Shown here in pieces: positions 1 through 7,062 of a stretch of 9,561 nucleotides of DNA. The DNA is from Candidatus Thalassarchaeaceae archaeon. Its GTDB lineage: Archaea > Thermoplasmatota > Poseidoniia > Poseidoniales > Thalassarchaeaceae. The notes below the pieces were generated by a model that ran no database searches, was not told the DNA's origin, and worked only from the letters and a program-made list of their open reading frames with translations. How positions within the stretch are numbered: the stretch's first letter is position 1; each line of letters opens with the position of its first letter. The stretch covers positions 1-9,561 of the forward strand of contig JAQXFF010000208.1 in the NCBI GenBank assembly GCA_029250425.1. The letters are read 5' to 3'. The position numbers were made by a program, and so were the translations under genes.

Positions 1-388
1 TGATGCTTGAAGGAATCGAAACCGTCTTTGTTGATGAACGGGTACTCCCTGCTGAAATGCTTGATTGAGTCCAATAATCCAATTGTATATCACTGGTTGT
101 AATTGTCGTGTCGGTTGACAAATACAATCCCCATCTGAAAGAACCTGAAGATGAATCGCCATCGTTCTTAATTCGTGTACTGATACTCTTGGAATCACCA
201 GCATCTGCCGTGCTCCATGATGCTGAGAGATAGTCTACAATTAAGTCCGGCCCACTACGACCACCAGTCTCCATAGGCTTACTAGATTCAGATAGTAAAG
301 TCACATCTGTGGTTGGAACCAAAGCCAACAACATTGACGCTAACGCCGAAATGACGGCGATTCGAAGAAGGGTACCACTGGACACCAT
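1..388 (-). CDS. Secreted CARDB-domain protein, N-terminal part (cut by window edge)
   Basis: The minus strand is open from an ATG at 388 to the left edge, giving 129 codons without a stop. An in-frame TAG lies at 409-407 just upstream, so the start is 388 (or the GTG at 385). Residues 1-28 look like a signal peptide: an Arg, then a hydrophobic stretch rich in Ala, Leu, Ile and Val. From about residue 47 the sequence follows the CARDB pattern (an Ig-like beta-sandwich adhesion domain): PDLIVDYLSASW, then a KNDGDSSSG turn near 74-82, SFRWGLYLSTD at 83-93 and a TTITTSDIQL stretch at 95-103. In this family such domains usually occur in tandem on large surface proteins, so the rest of the gene outside the window is probably much longer. 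It is likely exported and acts in surface adhesion or as a structural module; the ligand is unknown. It is divergent from the SprT-like gene, with only 31 bp between start codons. Confidence 0.8.
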   Translation of the reverse strand, partial: MVSSGTLLRIAVISALASMLLALVPTTDVTLLSESSKPMETGGRSGPDLIVDYLSASWSTADAGDSKSISTRIKNDGDSSSGSFRWGLYLSTDTTITTSDIQLDYWTQSSISAGSTRSSTKTVSIPSSI

Positions 389-419
389 GGATGGTTGGCG
401 TAACGGCTACTAGTCGAAT

Positions 420-1028
420 ATGTTGTGGTGGGCCTATAAGGCCCAATTTCTCGGTCATATTGATGAACGGCGGAGAAAAGGATGGAACATGGACGCTGAG
501 AAGATGTTGGAAAGGATGGCAGGTTTTGTCGTCCACACAATGCATCAAATTCCTCAACTTGGCTTACTTCCAGTGGATGAATTACAAGGTATTCCGCTGG
601 GTAGACTTCGTAGAGATGCGACAAGACTTCATGCAGTTTGTCGATACCAAAAAGGGGTGAGGAAATCGGAAATTTCCGGGCCAGGCGATGTCAGATGTGT
701 TGATGTGCATCCCGCAGCATTAACCGAGGATTGGCAACGTTATGCTGCCTTCTTACTCTATCACGAATTTTTGCATGCACTCGGATTCGCTGGCCACGAC
801 AAAACATTTCGAAATCTTGAGGCCTTATGGCCAGATGAAGAAGCAAGAAACATGGGTAAATCATTTTCAAATCACCTTCGGAAAAGATCTTCAAAATGGT
901 TGTGGACTTGCCCGCAGTGCTCTAAGGAGCACCCCCGTACCCGTCGTGGAATGGGAAGATTTCGCTGCCGTGAATGTAGAGCGGTTTTGATTGACGTGAA
1001 AATCGAAGCGAATGGGACGAAGGGCTAA
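420..1028 (+). CDS. SprT/Spartan-like zinc metalloprotease with C-terminal zinc ribbon
   Basis: This 202-residue protein has the two hallmarks of the SprT-like family. A gluzincin-type motif YHEFLHALGFAGHDKTF carries His115, Glu116, His119 and a third probable ligand His126. A C-terminal zinc ribbon has Cys164-x2-Cys167 and Cys183-x2-Cys186. Family members (eukaryotic Spartan, bacterial SprT) are cytoplasmic; Spartan cleaves proteins crosslinked to DNA, and that role is inferred here. There is no signal peptide. The ORF opens after a TAG at 411-413. ATG 420 is the first start, with no Shine-Dalgarno, so it would be nearly leaderless. ATG 489 (residue 24) has GGAG at 472-475 and a TATA-like box at 435-440, and may be the true start (179 residues); the catalytic part is intact either way. 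The next gene follows after 12 bp, suggesting cotranscription. The family call is firm; the archaeal substrate is unknown. Confidence 0.85.
   Translation: MLWWAYKAQFLGHIDERRRKGWNMDAEKMLERMAGFVVHTMHQIPQLGLLPVDELQGIPLGRLRRDATRLHAVCRYQKGVRKSEISGPGDVRCVDVHPAALTEDWQRYAAFLLYHEFLHALGFAGHDKTFRNLEALWPDEEARNMGKSFSNHLRKRSSKWLWTCPQCSKEHPRTRRGMGRFRCRECRAVLIDVKIEANGTKG
429..445. promoter_or_regulatory. 17 bp palindrome containing a TATA-like core (candidate operator/promoter)
   Basis: The 7 bp arms at 429-435 (TGGGCCT) and 439-445 (AGGCCCA) are perfectly complementary around a 3 bp centre, giving a TATAAG-like box at 435-440. It lies just inside the longest version of the SprT-like ORF, 44-60 bp upstream of that ORF's second in-frame ATG at 489. 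With a typical archaeal TATA-to-start distance of about 25-30 bp, transcription would begin near 462-467 and leave a short leader to 489. Whether it is a promoter, an operator or chance is not settled by the sequence. Confidence 0.3.
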
Positions 1029-1040
1029 GCAGGTCCCCCC

Positions 1041-3044
1041 ATGCCTAGGGCCATGAATTGCAGAGCAAGTCTCGTCGCTCTGACACTATTCTTAATCGCA
1101 ATGACACCTGTTGCCACAGCTGATTTATCAAGAGAAAATCAAACTCTAAACCTCGTTTGCTCGAATGATGATTGTTCGTTATCCACGGATGCTGCAGGGG
1201 ATACCATGCTGAGCGAAGAAATGCGCGAAGCAAATCTGGCTCAGCCTGTCACCGTCACCCTTGAATTCCCAATGAGCCCAGATCAGACAAGTGTGAGTCT
1301 GCTGCCAAGTGTTCTAGAATCGATGATTATTGATTTTCGAATACAGGGGGATGACGTCGGCTTAACACGTCCGGATTTGTACATTGAATTGATATTGGGG
1401 GCTTCAACAAATTCGTGGACAATCGCAGCACCTGAGCCAAGTTCAACATCTACAAATCAAGAAGTGTATGTTCTAGAAAATGAAGACTTGGATATTTCGA
1501 ATGGGCGAATCTTATCACCTGATGACCAAATTCTATTGCGAATTTCATTTGATATCAATCAACCAGTGACATGGGAATTATACCTTGCTGGAAATTCCAA
1601 TGTTGTTTTACCAATAGAGTGGAGTATTGATGCAGCGGCGGCAAATGTCGATGAGCCCACCAGCCTAACTGAACCTCGTCCGATTACACTCGTTGGTTCC
1701 ACCACCTTTGGGGGATTGATGGGGAGTGATGTCGATTGTTTTCGCTTCGACCTTGATGACCAATTGAGTGTGCTCACTGTAACAGTTTCATGGGATGCAA
1801 CACCGCTTGAGGTTGAGCAAGCACATACTATCCCAGAATTTTGGGACAACCAAGGAAATTCAGAGGATTCGCCTGAAATTCGCACCCGATATGAAGGGGA
1901 AATTGTCGTGAATGAATATCGGTGGAGTGAGCCAAAGGGAGGTCCCCATACTCTTTGCTGGACAGGGGCTGAAAATCACTACCAATCCTACAGTTTCACA
2001 GGTTCACAATCAATCATGGGCGTGGGTAGTACAACACCTGAGGATTTTTCAGGAGAAGCAACTTGGGATTCTGGAACTTCACAAGTAGGACAACTGGGGG
2101 AATCTAGTGACACATCGGGGGCAGGTATCTTTACAATGGGGGTTGCAGGAATTGGCATCATTATCGCGATTATTGGATACCTTATGCCATTATCATCTCC
2201 TTGGCTGCCACGGTTTATGCTCCCTGTGGCGATTATATTGCTACTGTTTGGAGGAATCGTTTCCCCTGCCGTTTCCATTTCGAATGAATCTCCAAACCCT
2301 GGTGAAATGACATTTGAGGAGTTACTTGAACAGCGTTTGGATCGAATTTATCAAGGTGTCATCAATGATGATGAGGGTGAATTTGGTCCTCAATGGTATG
2401 GTGGATTCTTGGGTGTAGCCGCCGGAGAAAGATTACAATTAATGCTGACGATCGAATCAACTCATCCTCTCGGTGATGGTCGATGGCAAATTGAAGTAGA
2501 AGAACTCGATGAAGTTGATTTGGATCGCTGGGTATTTGGAAAATTGAATGATGGTCGACTTTCTGAAGAAAATGAAGTCCGTTTTATTCTGCGTTCAGGT
2601 CGACTTCTTGCCCTCGATTTAATACTATTAGAGGCGCTTCTCATCGTCGATGAAGAGCCGAGAGGGAATGTACTGCACATTGACTGGCAAATGGTCACAG
2701 ACTCTGGAATGGGTTCATTCAGTTCACCTGCATGGGTCAGTCGACCTGATACAGTTACAGCCAGTGATTGGAATAAAGTGACCAATGCGGTCAAGCCTGA
2801 GCTGTTGTCAGTTTCATTTTGTGACTGTGGAATTGATGCAATGGAACTTTCGATTCGTTCCAATGATGTTTACGTCAATGATCTCATTTCACCTGGCGGA
2901 ATTGAATCATCTAACGGGTTAATCCCTCATGATTTCTGGGTTGCAGTACTCGGAATCACCGTATTGGTTTGTGCAGGATTCGTTGAAAAAGAACGGCGAG
3001 AAAAAGGAATGGCACTCGCTGAAGAATTGCTCTACTCGCGATAA
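1041..3044 (+). CDS. Secreted/membrane protein with PPC-like domain and three transmembrane segments, unknown function
   Basis: I do not recognise this 667-residue protein as a named family. Residues 1-27 are a clear signal peptide (Arg near the start, hydrophobic core, cleavage likely after VATA). Residues about 28-355 form a beta-rich ectodomain. Its second half (about 213-325) resembles a PPC (pre-peptidase C-terminal) sandwich, with ITLVGSTTFGGLMGSDVDCFRF around 214-235. A Gly/Ser/Thr-rich linker leads to a transmembrane hairpin at about 363-382 and 392-411. A second ectodomain (about 415-628) is followed by a third membrane segment (about 632-648) and a charged tail (EKERREKG) that fits the cytoplasmic side. 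The predicted order is outside, hairpin, outside, membrane, inside. Cys pairs (39/45, 233/312) could form disulfides. The start is ATG 1041; ATG 1053 (residue 5) also leaves a good signal peptide. It is probably cotranscribed with the SprT-like gene. It could be a surface sensor or an envelope scaffold; no catalytic motif is visible. Confidence 0.8.
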   Translation: MPRAMNCRASLVALTLFLIAMTPVATADLSRENQTLNLVCSNDDCSLSTDAAGDTMLSEEMREANLAQPVTVTLEFPMSPDQTSVSLLPSVLESMIIDFRIQGDDVGLTRPDLYIELILGASTNSWTIAAPEPSSTSTNQEVYVLENEDLDISNGRILSPDDQILLRISFDINQPVTWELYLAGNSNVVLPIEWSIDAAAANVDEPTSLTEPRPITLVGSTTFGGLMGSDVDCFRFDLDDQLSVLTVTVSWDATPLEVEQAHTIPEFWDNQGNSEDSPEIRTRYEGEIVVNEYRWSEPKGGPHTLCWTGAENHYQSYSFTGSQSIMGVGSTTPEDFSGEATWDSGTSQVGQLGESSDTSGAGIFTMGVAGIGIIIAIIGYLMPLSSPWLPRFMLPVAIILLLFGGIVSPAVSISNESPNPGEMTFEELLEQRLDRIYQGVINDDEGEFGPQWYGGFLGVAAGERLQLMLTIESTHPLGDGRWQIEVEELDEVDLDRWVFGKLNDGRLSEENEVRFILRSGRLLALDLILLEALLIVDEEPRGNVLHIDWQMVTDSGMGSFSSPAWVSRPDTVTASDWNKVTNAVKPELLSVSFCDCGIDAMELSIRSNDVYVNDLISPGGIESSNGLIPHDFWVAVLGITVLVCAGFVEKERREKGMALAEELLYSR

Positions 3045-3776
3045 TCACTCTTCTTCAATTAGACTCTCAAGATTGTCTGGAATTCCATCTCCATCTGAAT
3101 CATCTTCCTCATCAGGAATTGAACCGAGCATTTCGTCAAGCATGGCGCGTTCTTCGGAATCTAAATCATGATCTCTAAGGGCTTCGACGATGCGTGCCAA
3201 TTGTTCATCACTTAGGCCAAGAGGGCGTGCCGCTCCAACGATGAGATCTAGTTCTGCATCAGATACATGGTCATCCTCCAATGCAGATTCGATGGCTGCA
3301 CGAGTGGCCATGCGAGCAGCACTCCTTTCAGGAACTTGGAGAACTCGAGCAAGTGCACTCAATTCAGCACGCTCATCTTCAGTAAGAATACCATCTTCAT
3401 ATGCCAACTGATAGGCATCATAGAGAAATTGTTGATACTTGTCTGGATGAAGGAGAACATCGCGAATCAGGCCGTAATCAATCGAATCAGTACTTTCATC
3501 TAGGTCAAGACGGACAATCGATGCTCGAACTTCTTTCAGAAGCATATCTTTGATTCCATGGCCCAACAGTATGAGGCCCATCGACACAACTGCAGCGCCG
3601 AGCCATTGCATGACACCGACCTCAAAGAGGCCCCCCGGATTGAACAATTGATGCAACCCCATCGTTACCATTGCAGCGCCGAAGGCGACCTCAAACCAGT
3701 CATTGATATCCGGTTCATCATCAAAGAGAGCGAGGCGGGATGCCAACTCATTTTCAACGTCAGCCGCGGTTGCCAT
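3045..3776 (-). CDS. Membrane-anchored TerB-like acidic helical protein with EF-hand-like loop
   Basis: The protein is 243 residues from ATG 3776; a GTG at 3779 immediately upstream would add one residue. I prefer the ATG because an AGGTG sequence lies just upstream on the minus strand. A short acidic N-terminus precedes two membrane segments (about 27-47 and 52-73) joined by an NPGG-containing loop. Lys and Arg after the second segment suggest that both ends are cytoplasmic. Residues about 115-218 contain three related acidic helix-turn-helix units: EDGILTEDERAELSALARVL (127-146), EDDHVSDAELDLIVGAARPL (167-186) and DHDLDSEERAMLDEML (202-217). The D-G-x-L-(T/S)-x-x-E pattern recalls the TerB/tellurite-resistance fold, which is linked to membrane stress complexes and metal binding. 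The C-terminus has a 12-residue Ca-loop pattern, Asp226-Ser-Asp-Gly-Asp-Gly-Ile through Glu237. Its stop abuts the stop of the convergent 667-residue gene. The TerB-like call is by pattern only; the function is unknown. Confidence 0.75.
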   Translation of the reverse strand: MATAADVENELASRLALFDDEPDINDWFEVAFGAAMVTMGLHQLFNPGGLFEVGVMQWLGAAVVSMGLILLGHGIKDMLLKEVRASIVRLDLDESTDSIDYGLIRDVLLHPDKYQQFLYDAYQLAYEDGILTEDERAELSALARVLQVPERSAARMATRAAIESALEDDHVSDAELDLIVGAARPLGLSDEQLARIVEALRDHDLDSEERAMLDEMLGSIPDEEDDSDGDGIPDNLESLIEEE

Positions 3777-3862
3777 CACACCTGCTTGATGTGCGAGAGC
3801 ACTTCACACTTCCGCGGCGTGAGACCCGTATCCTTTTGGGCGGTGAACGATGGTCATCTGTC
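3777..3862. promoter_or_regulatory. Divergent promoter spacer between TerB-like gene and hel308
   Basis: These 86 bp separate the two divergent start codons and must hold both promoters. A weak AT-rich element (TATCCTTTT, about 3829-3837) sits about 30 bp upstream of the hel308 ATG, the right distance for a leaderless archaeal transcript. No convincing TATA box is visible for the minus-strand gene. A short hairpin (GTGC-GAGA-GCAC, about 3791-3802) is present. There is no strong Shine-Dalgarno before hel308. Confidence 0.35.
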
Positions 3863-6418
3863 ATGGTCGACGATGTACGAGAACTCGGCCTCCCCCCTAA
3901 TGTCGTGAAACTACTCACCGAGGTATGGGGTATCACTCGCCTCCACCCACCACAAGCAGAAGCTGTTCCAATCGCCCTCTCCGGCCAAAATCTGTTTCTT
4001 GCCATTCCGACTGCAAGTGGGAAAAGTCTGGTCGCATATCTGGCTATTCTCCAAAAACTCCTAGTTGATCAACCGGGAAGTCGAGCGTTTTACTTGGTAC
4101 CTCTGAAAGCTCTGGCCGCAGAAAAAGTGGAGGAGTTACGCGAGGCAGGAGATGCGCTTGGCCTCTCCGTAGGAATCGCCATAGGTGATCGCTCAGGGGA
4201 AACTGTATCACTAGACGAAGCTGATATTATTGTGGCAACCAGCGAAAAATTTGATTCATTGATGCGCAATAGAAACGGTTTCCTGAACCAAGTTAGCATT
4301 GTGGTTGCTGATGAAATTCACCTGATTCATGATCGAAGTCGCGGACCCACAATGGAAGTGAATTTGGCACGAGTGAAACATGAACGTCCAGAAGCACAAA
4401 TTCTAGCACTATCGGCAACCGTTGGAAATGCCGATGAAATGGCAGATTGGTTGGATGCGAAAAGTGTACAATCCAATTGGCGCCCGGTGACCCTTCGATA
4501 TGGAACCGTCTGTAATGGCTTGGTGGAACCGAGGTTGCAAGTCGGACCCGACCAAGAAAATTTGAAACTCCCCCCACCGTTTGAACTACCAGATGAGGGA
4601 GATGATTTACGAAATGTTTTGCTTTCTACCATTCAAGATTCGGGGCAAATCATAGTTTTTAGAGGAACTCGTCGCTATGCCGAGGGAAGTGCGAAAAAAC
4701 TTGGAGACTGGATGTTCAAGCGAATGCAGTCTTGGTTGAAATCACCCGAAAATGCACCTCAAGGACTTGATGTTGAATCAAAATTGGCAGCACTTGCTGA
4801 AGTAGCGAGAGAAATCGAAGGTGGTGAAGAATCTACAATGATGGGTGAACGATTGGCTGAAGCACTTCGTGGAGGCATTGCGTTCCACCATGCTGGATTG
4901 ACCTCAAGCCAAAGACGCATTATCGAAACTGCATTCAAAGAGCGGCTTTTGTTTGCAATATGCGCAACACCTACCCTTGCTGCAGGTGTCAACATGCCCG
5001 CTCGCCGCGTCGTTGTTCGTGATTTGACTCGATGGGAGGATGGTTTGAGTCGACCATTGCCACGAATGGAGGTTCACCAAATGCTCGGTAGAGCTGGTCG
5101 GCCACGGTATGACACTGTGGGGGATGCTTGGCTGATTGCTAGACATCTTGAACACGCTGACCAAATCGCTGATCTCTACTTTGAGCAAGATCCTGAAGCT
5201 GTTGAATCAAAACTGGCAGCAGAGCCGGCCATGCGCGTGCATGTACTTGCAGCAATTGCGACAGGAGGACAACGCGATAGGGATGCTATAGGACGGTTTT
5301 TCCAACAAACATTCCTTGGTCATGGTGTCGAAAACGATTGGTTGCAAGGACGAATCGATGAAATCATTTCTTGGCTGGCGACACATCGATTCATCGAACG
5401 TTCTGGTGAAGATACTGCTGTTTTAGAACGCTTGGCAGAAACAGAACCTACGGAATCGGAAGAAGAATGGGATGATGATTTACCCCAATGGGCACAGAGC
5501 GCACAATCATTTGACGGTGTTGAAATTTCAGATTATGTGGAGCCGAAACCTCGCCCAAAACGCCCTGCTGTGATTGGATTCCAAAAGGCAGGTGAACTCA
5601 CCAACCCGCCACCTGATGAAACCATACCTGATTCACCTGCAATGACATACACAGCAACACCATTTGGTGAACGAGTCAGTCGACTGTACCTAGACCCCTT
5701 GTCGGGACTCATACTGCGAGAAGGACTTCGGCAGGCGAGAAAAATTCTTTGCAGGGTGATCGAGGATCGCACCATTTCTCCTTGGGCCTTGTTGCATTTA
5801 GTCACCTGTACACCAGATTTTCCGCCGCTTTGGCCGACTGGAAAACAAATGCAAATGATGACTCAAAAGGTGAATGCTATGGCGGATCAAGTTCTACTTG
5901 ATGGACATGAACTCAACTCACTAGGATACATGCCTGAAGCAGAAAGCCTGGCCAAAAGTGCTTGGACACTTAATCAGTGGATTGAAGAAAATTCATTTCG
6001 AGAAATCGAAAAAGAACTCGGTGTCGCGCCTGGCGATCTTAGAGTCCGGGTAGATCATGCAGATTGGTTGATGAATGCAACACGACAAATTTGTGCGAAC
6101 GATGATGAATTAGATGTATCACTGGTGAAAGCAGATTTCGATTTATTGGAAATGCTTGATGTGATGCGAAAACGTGTTTCCAATGGCTGCAGGGAAGATC
6201 TACTCGCGTTGATTTCAATCAGGGGTGTTGGGCGAGTACGTGCAAGAACTTTGGCAAATCATGGCTACAGGACACCATTGGAAATTTGCAGAATCACCGA
6301 AAAGTCTGCACAGAAACTTGCCGATGAAAGAGGGTGGAGCCCGCAATTGGTGCAAAACATCATGCAAGCTGCTGACAGGGCAATCCAAACGCGCAGTCGA
6401 AGGCCGACCGGTTCATGA
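3863..6418 (+). CDS. hel308: Hel308-type ATP-dependent DNA helicase
   Basis: This is an 851-residue superfamily 2 (Ski2-like) 3'-5' DNA helicase that in archaea unwinds lagging strands at stalled forks. All core motifs are visible: Q-motif-like HPPQAEAV; Walker A PTASGKS with Lys54; Ia VPLKALAAEK; Walker B DEIH (150-153); SAT (184-186); IIVFRGTRR; ATPTLAAGVNMPARR; and motif VI QMLGRAGRPR (406-415). A winged-helix and ratchet region follow, then a C-terminal helix-hairpin-helix, ISIRGVGRVRARTLANHGY (784-802). I chose ATG 3863 because MVDDVRELGLPPNVV matches the usual Hel308 N-terminus. The frame stays open to an ATG at 3740, but those 41 residues do not look like Hel308 and would run into the divergent gene. 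It is longer than the usual roughly 700 residues, partly because of an acidic/Pro-rich insertion at about 525-593. It overlaps cgi121 by 4 bp (ATGA). Confidence 0.95.
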   Translation: MVDDVRELGLPPNVVKLLTEVWGITRLHPPQAEAVPIALSGQNLFLAIPTASGKSLVAYLAILQKLLVDQPGSRAFYLVPLKALAAEKVEELREAGDALGLSVGIAIGDRSGETVSLDEADIIVATSEKFDSLMRNRNGFLNQVSIVVADEIHLIHDRSRGPTMEVNLARVKHERPEAQILALSATVGNADEMADWLDAKSVQSNWRPVTLRYGTVCNGLVEPRLQVGPDQENLKLPPPFELPDEGDDLRNVLLSTIQDSGQIIVFRGTRRYAEGSAKKLGDWMFKRMQSWLKSPENAPQGLDVESKLAALAEVAREIEGGEESTMMGERLAEALRGGIAFHHAGLTSSQRRIIETAFKERLLFAICATPTLAAGVNMPARRVVVRDLTRWEDGLSRPLPRMEVHQMLGRAGRPRYDTVGDAWLIARHLEHADQIADLYFEQDPEAVESKLAAEPAMRVHVLAAIATGGQRDRDAIGRFFQQTFLGHGVENDWLQGRIDEIISWLATHRFIERSGEDTAVLERLAETEPTESEEEWDDDLPQWAQSAQSFDGVEISDYVEPKPRPKRPAVIGFQKAGELTNPPPDETIPDSPAMTYTATPFGERVSRLYLDPLSGLILREGLRQARKILCRVIEDRTISPWALLHLVTCTPDFPPLWPTGKQMQMMTQKVNAMADQVLLDGHELNSLGYMPEAESLAKSAWTLNQWIEENSFREIEKELGVAPGDLRVRVDHADWLMNATRQICANDDELDVSLVKADFDLLEMLDVMRKRVSNGCREDLLALISIRGVGRVRARTLANHGYRTPLEICRITEKSAQKLADERGWSPQLVQNIMQAADRAIQTRSRRPTGS

Positions 6419-7002
6419 GGGAGAGGCATATCCCTCAACACGTGTCACGCCCCCCCTACCCCTGCTGGGGATTGTCATTCAGCAGTCCTGTGACCGATGC
6501 TAAGCAGATTATCAAATCGTTTCTAGAATGGAGAAATGATGAGCGGTGGCTTCTGTTGGGTGGACCTGCTGCTGTAAGTGAAAAACAATTGTGGACGGCG
6601 TGGTTGGGCTTGGCAACACGCCATACCAATTCCAACATGCGGGCAAATTCTCTTGATGCTGAATTCATGCGATTAATTGCTGGAACACATCAAATTCGAA
6701 TCGGCTTCCAACGTGCAGGGTTGACTGACAATGATGATACCGCTTGGTTAATCCATCTGCCCAAATTTTCGGACCACCCAATTGATGAAGTGGCTTGGCC
6801 GGAACTCGATAGAGTGGAATTGGATCGGGAAGCCGATCGATTGATGTGCACGCTGAATGCAAAATTACTGCCTCATGCCCCCATCCCGCATGAAAAAAGT
6901 GTTCAGCGTCTTGAATTACAAGTTGAAGATACGTTATCGGTTGATATTGATTCGATTCATCGTTCAGCCCTCGCTCATATTGCACTCGCAGATTACAATT
7001 GA
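6415..7002 (+). CDS. cgi121: Cgi121-like subunit of the KEOPS tRNA t6A complex
   Basis: Residues 45-115 show the Cgi121 (CGI-121/TPRKB) pattern: a beta strand WLLLGG, a helix, then ANSLDAEFMRLIAGTHQIRIGF and the QRAGLTD turn, followed by the strand TAWLIHLP. The C-terminal helix SIHRSALAHIALADYN also fits the family. In KEOPS (Kae1, Bud32, Pcc1, Cgi121), Cgi121 binds Bud32 and the tRNA acceptor end and supports N6-threonylcarbamoyladenosine formation at A37. At 195 residues it is longer than typical archaeal members (roughly 150). The first 25 residues are Pro/Arg-rich and unlike the family. A GTG at 6490 (residue 26) would give a more usual N-terminus, but ATG 6415 overlaps the hel308 stop as ATGA and suggests translational coupling. 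The sequence is divergent, so the family call rests on the core motif and fold pattern. Confidence 0.75.
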   Translation: MRERHIPQHVSRPPYPCWGLSFSSPVTDAKQIIKSFLEWRNDERWLLLGGPAAVSEKQLWTAWLGLATRHTNSNMRANSLDAEFMRLIAGTHQIRIGFQRAGLTDNDDTAWLIHLPKFSDHPIDEVAWPELDRVELDREADRLMCTLNAKLLPHAPIPHEKSVQRLELQVEDTLSVDIDSIHRSALAHIALADYN

Positions 7003-7062
7003 ATATAGTTACAGAGAGGATTTGGCGAAACCCCTTATGGCTTCGTCGTCCCGCCACGAATC

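Noticed and set aside
3..68. Plus-strand frame ending at TGA 66-68 that could be the tail of an upstream gene
   Set aside because: It is entirely antisense to the CARDB-domain gene, which has a signal peptide and a recognisable domain pattern.
1034..1040. C-run just before the ATG of the 667-residue gene, considered as a phase-variable tract
   Set aside because: Six Cs is short, and an indel there would not change the reading frame downstream of the ATG at 1041.
2462..2863. 133-residue minus-strand frame rich in Ser and Arg
   Set aside because: It is antisense to the second ectodomain of the 667-residue protein; the low-complexity Ser/Arg composition is typical of an antisense shadow.
3190..3503. 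Plus-strand frames opposite the TerB-like gene
   Set aside because: The minus-strand frame has membrane segments and repeated acidic helices with plausible coding character; the plus-strand frames have Ser/Arg/Ala-rich shadow composition.
3740..3862. Upstream extension of hel308 to an ATG at 3740
   Set aside because: The extra 41 residues do not resemble Hel308, would overlap the divergent TerB-like gene's start, and ATG 3863 gives the family's usual N-terminus.
6665..7057. 130-residue minus-strand frame opposite cgi121
   Set aside because: It has no recognisable motif and lies opposite the conserved Cgi121 core; judged a shadow.
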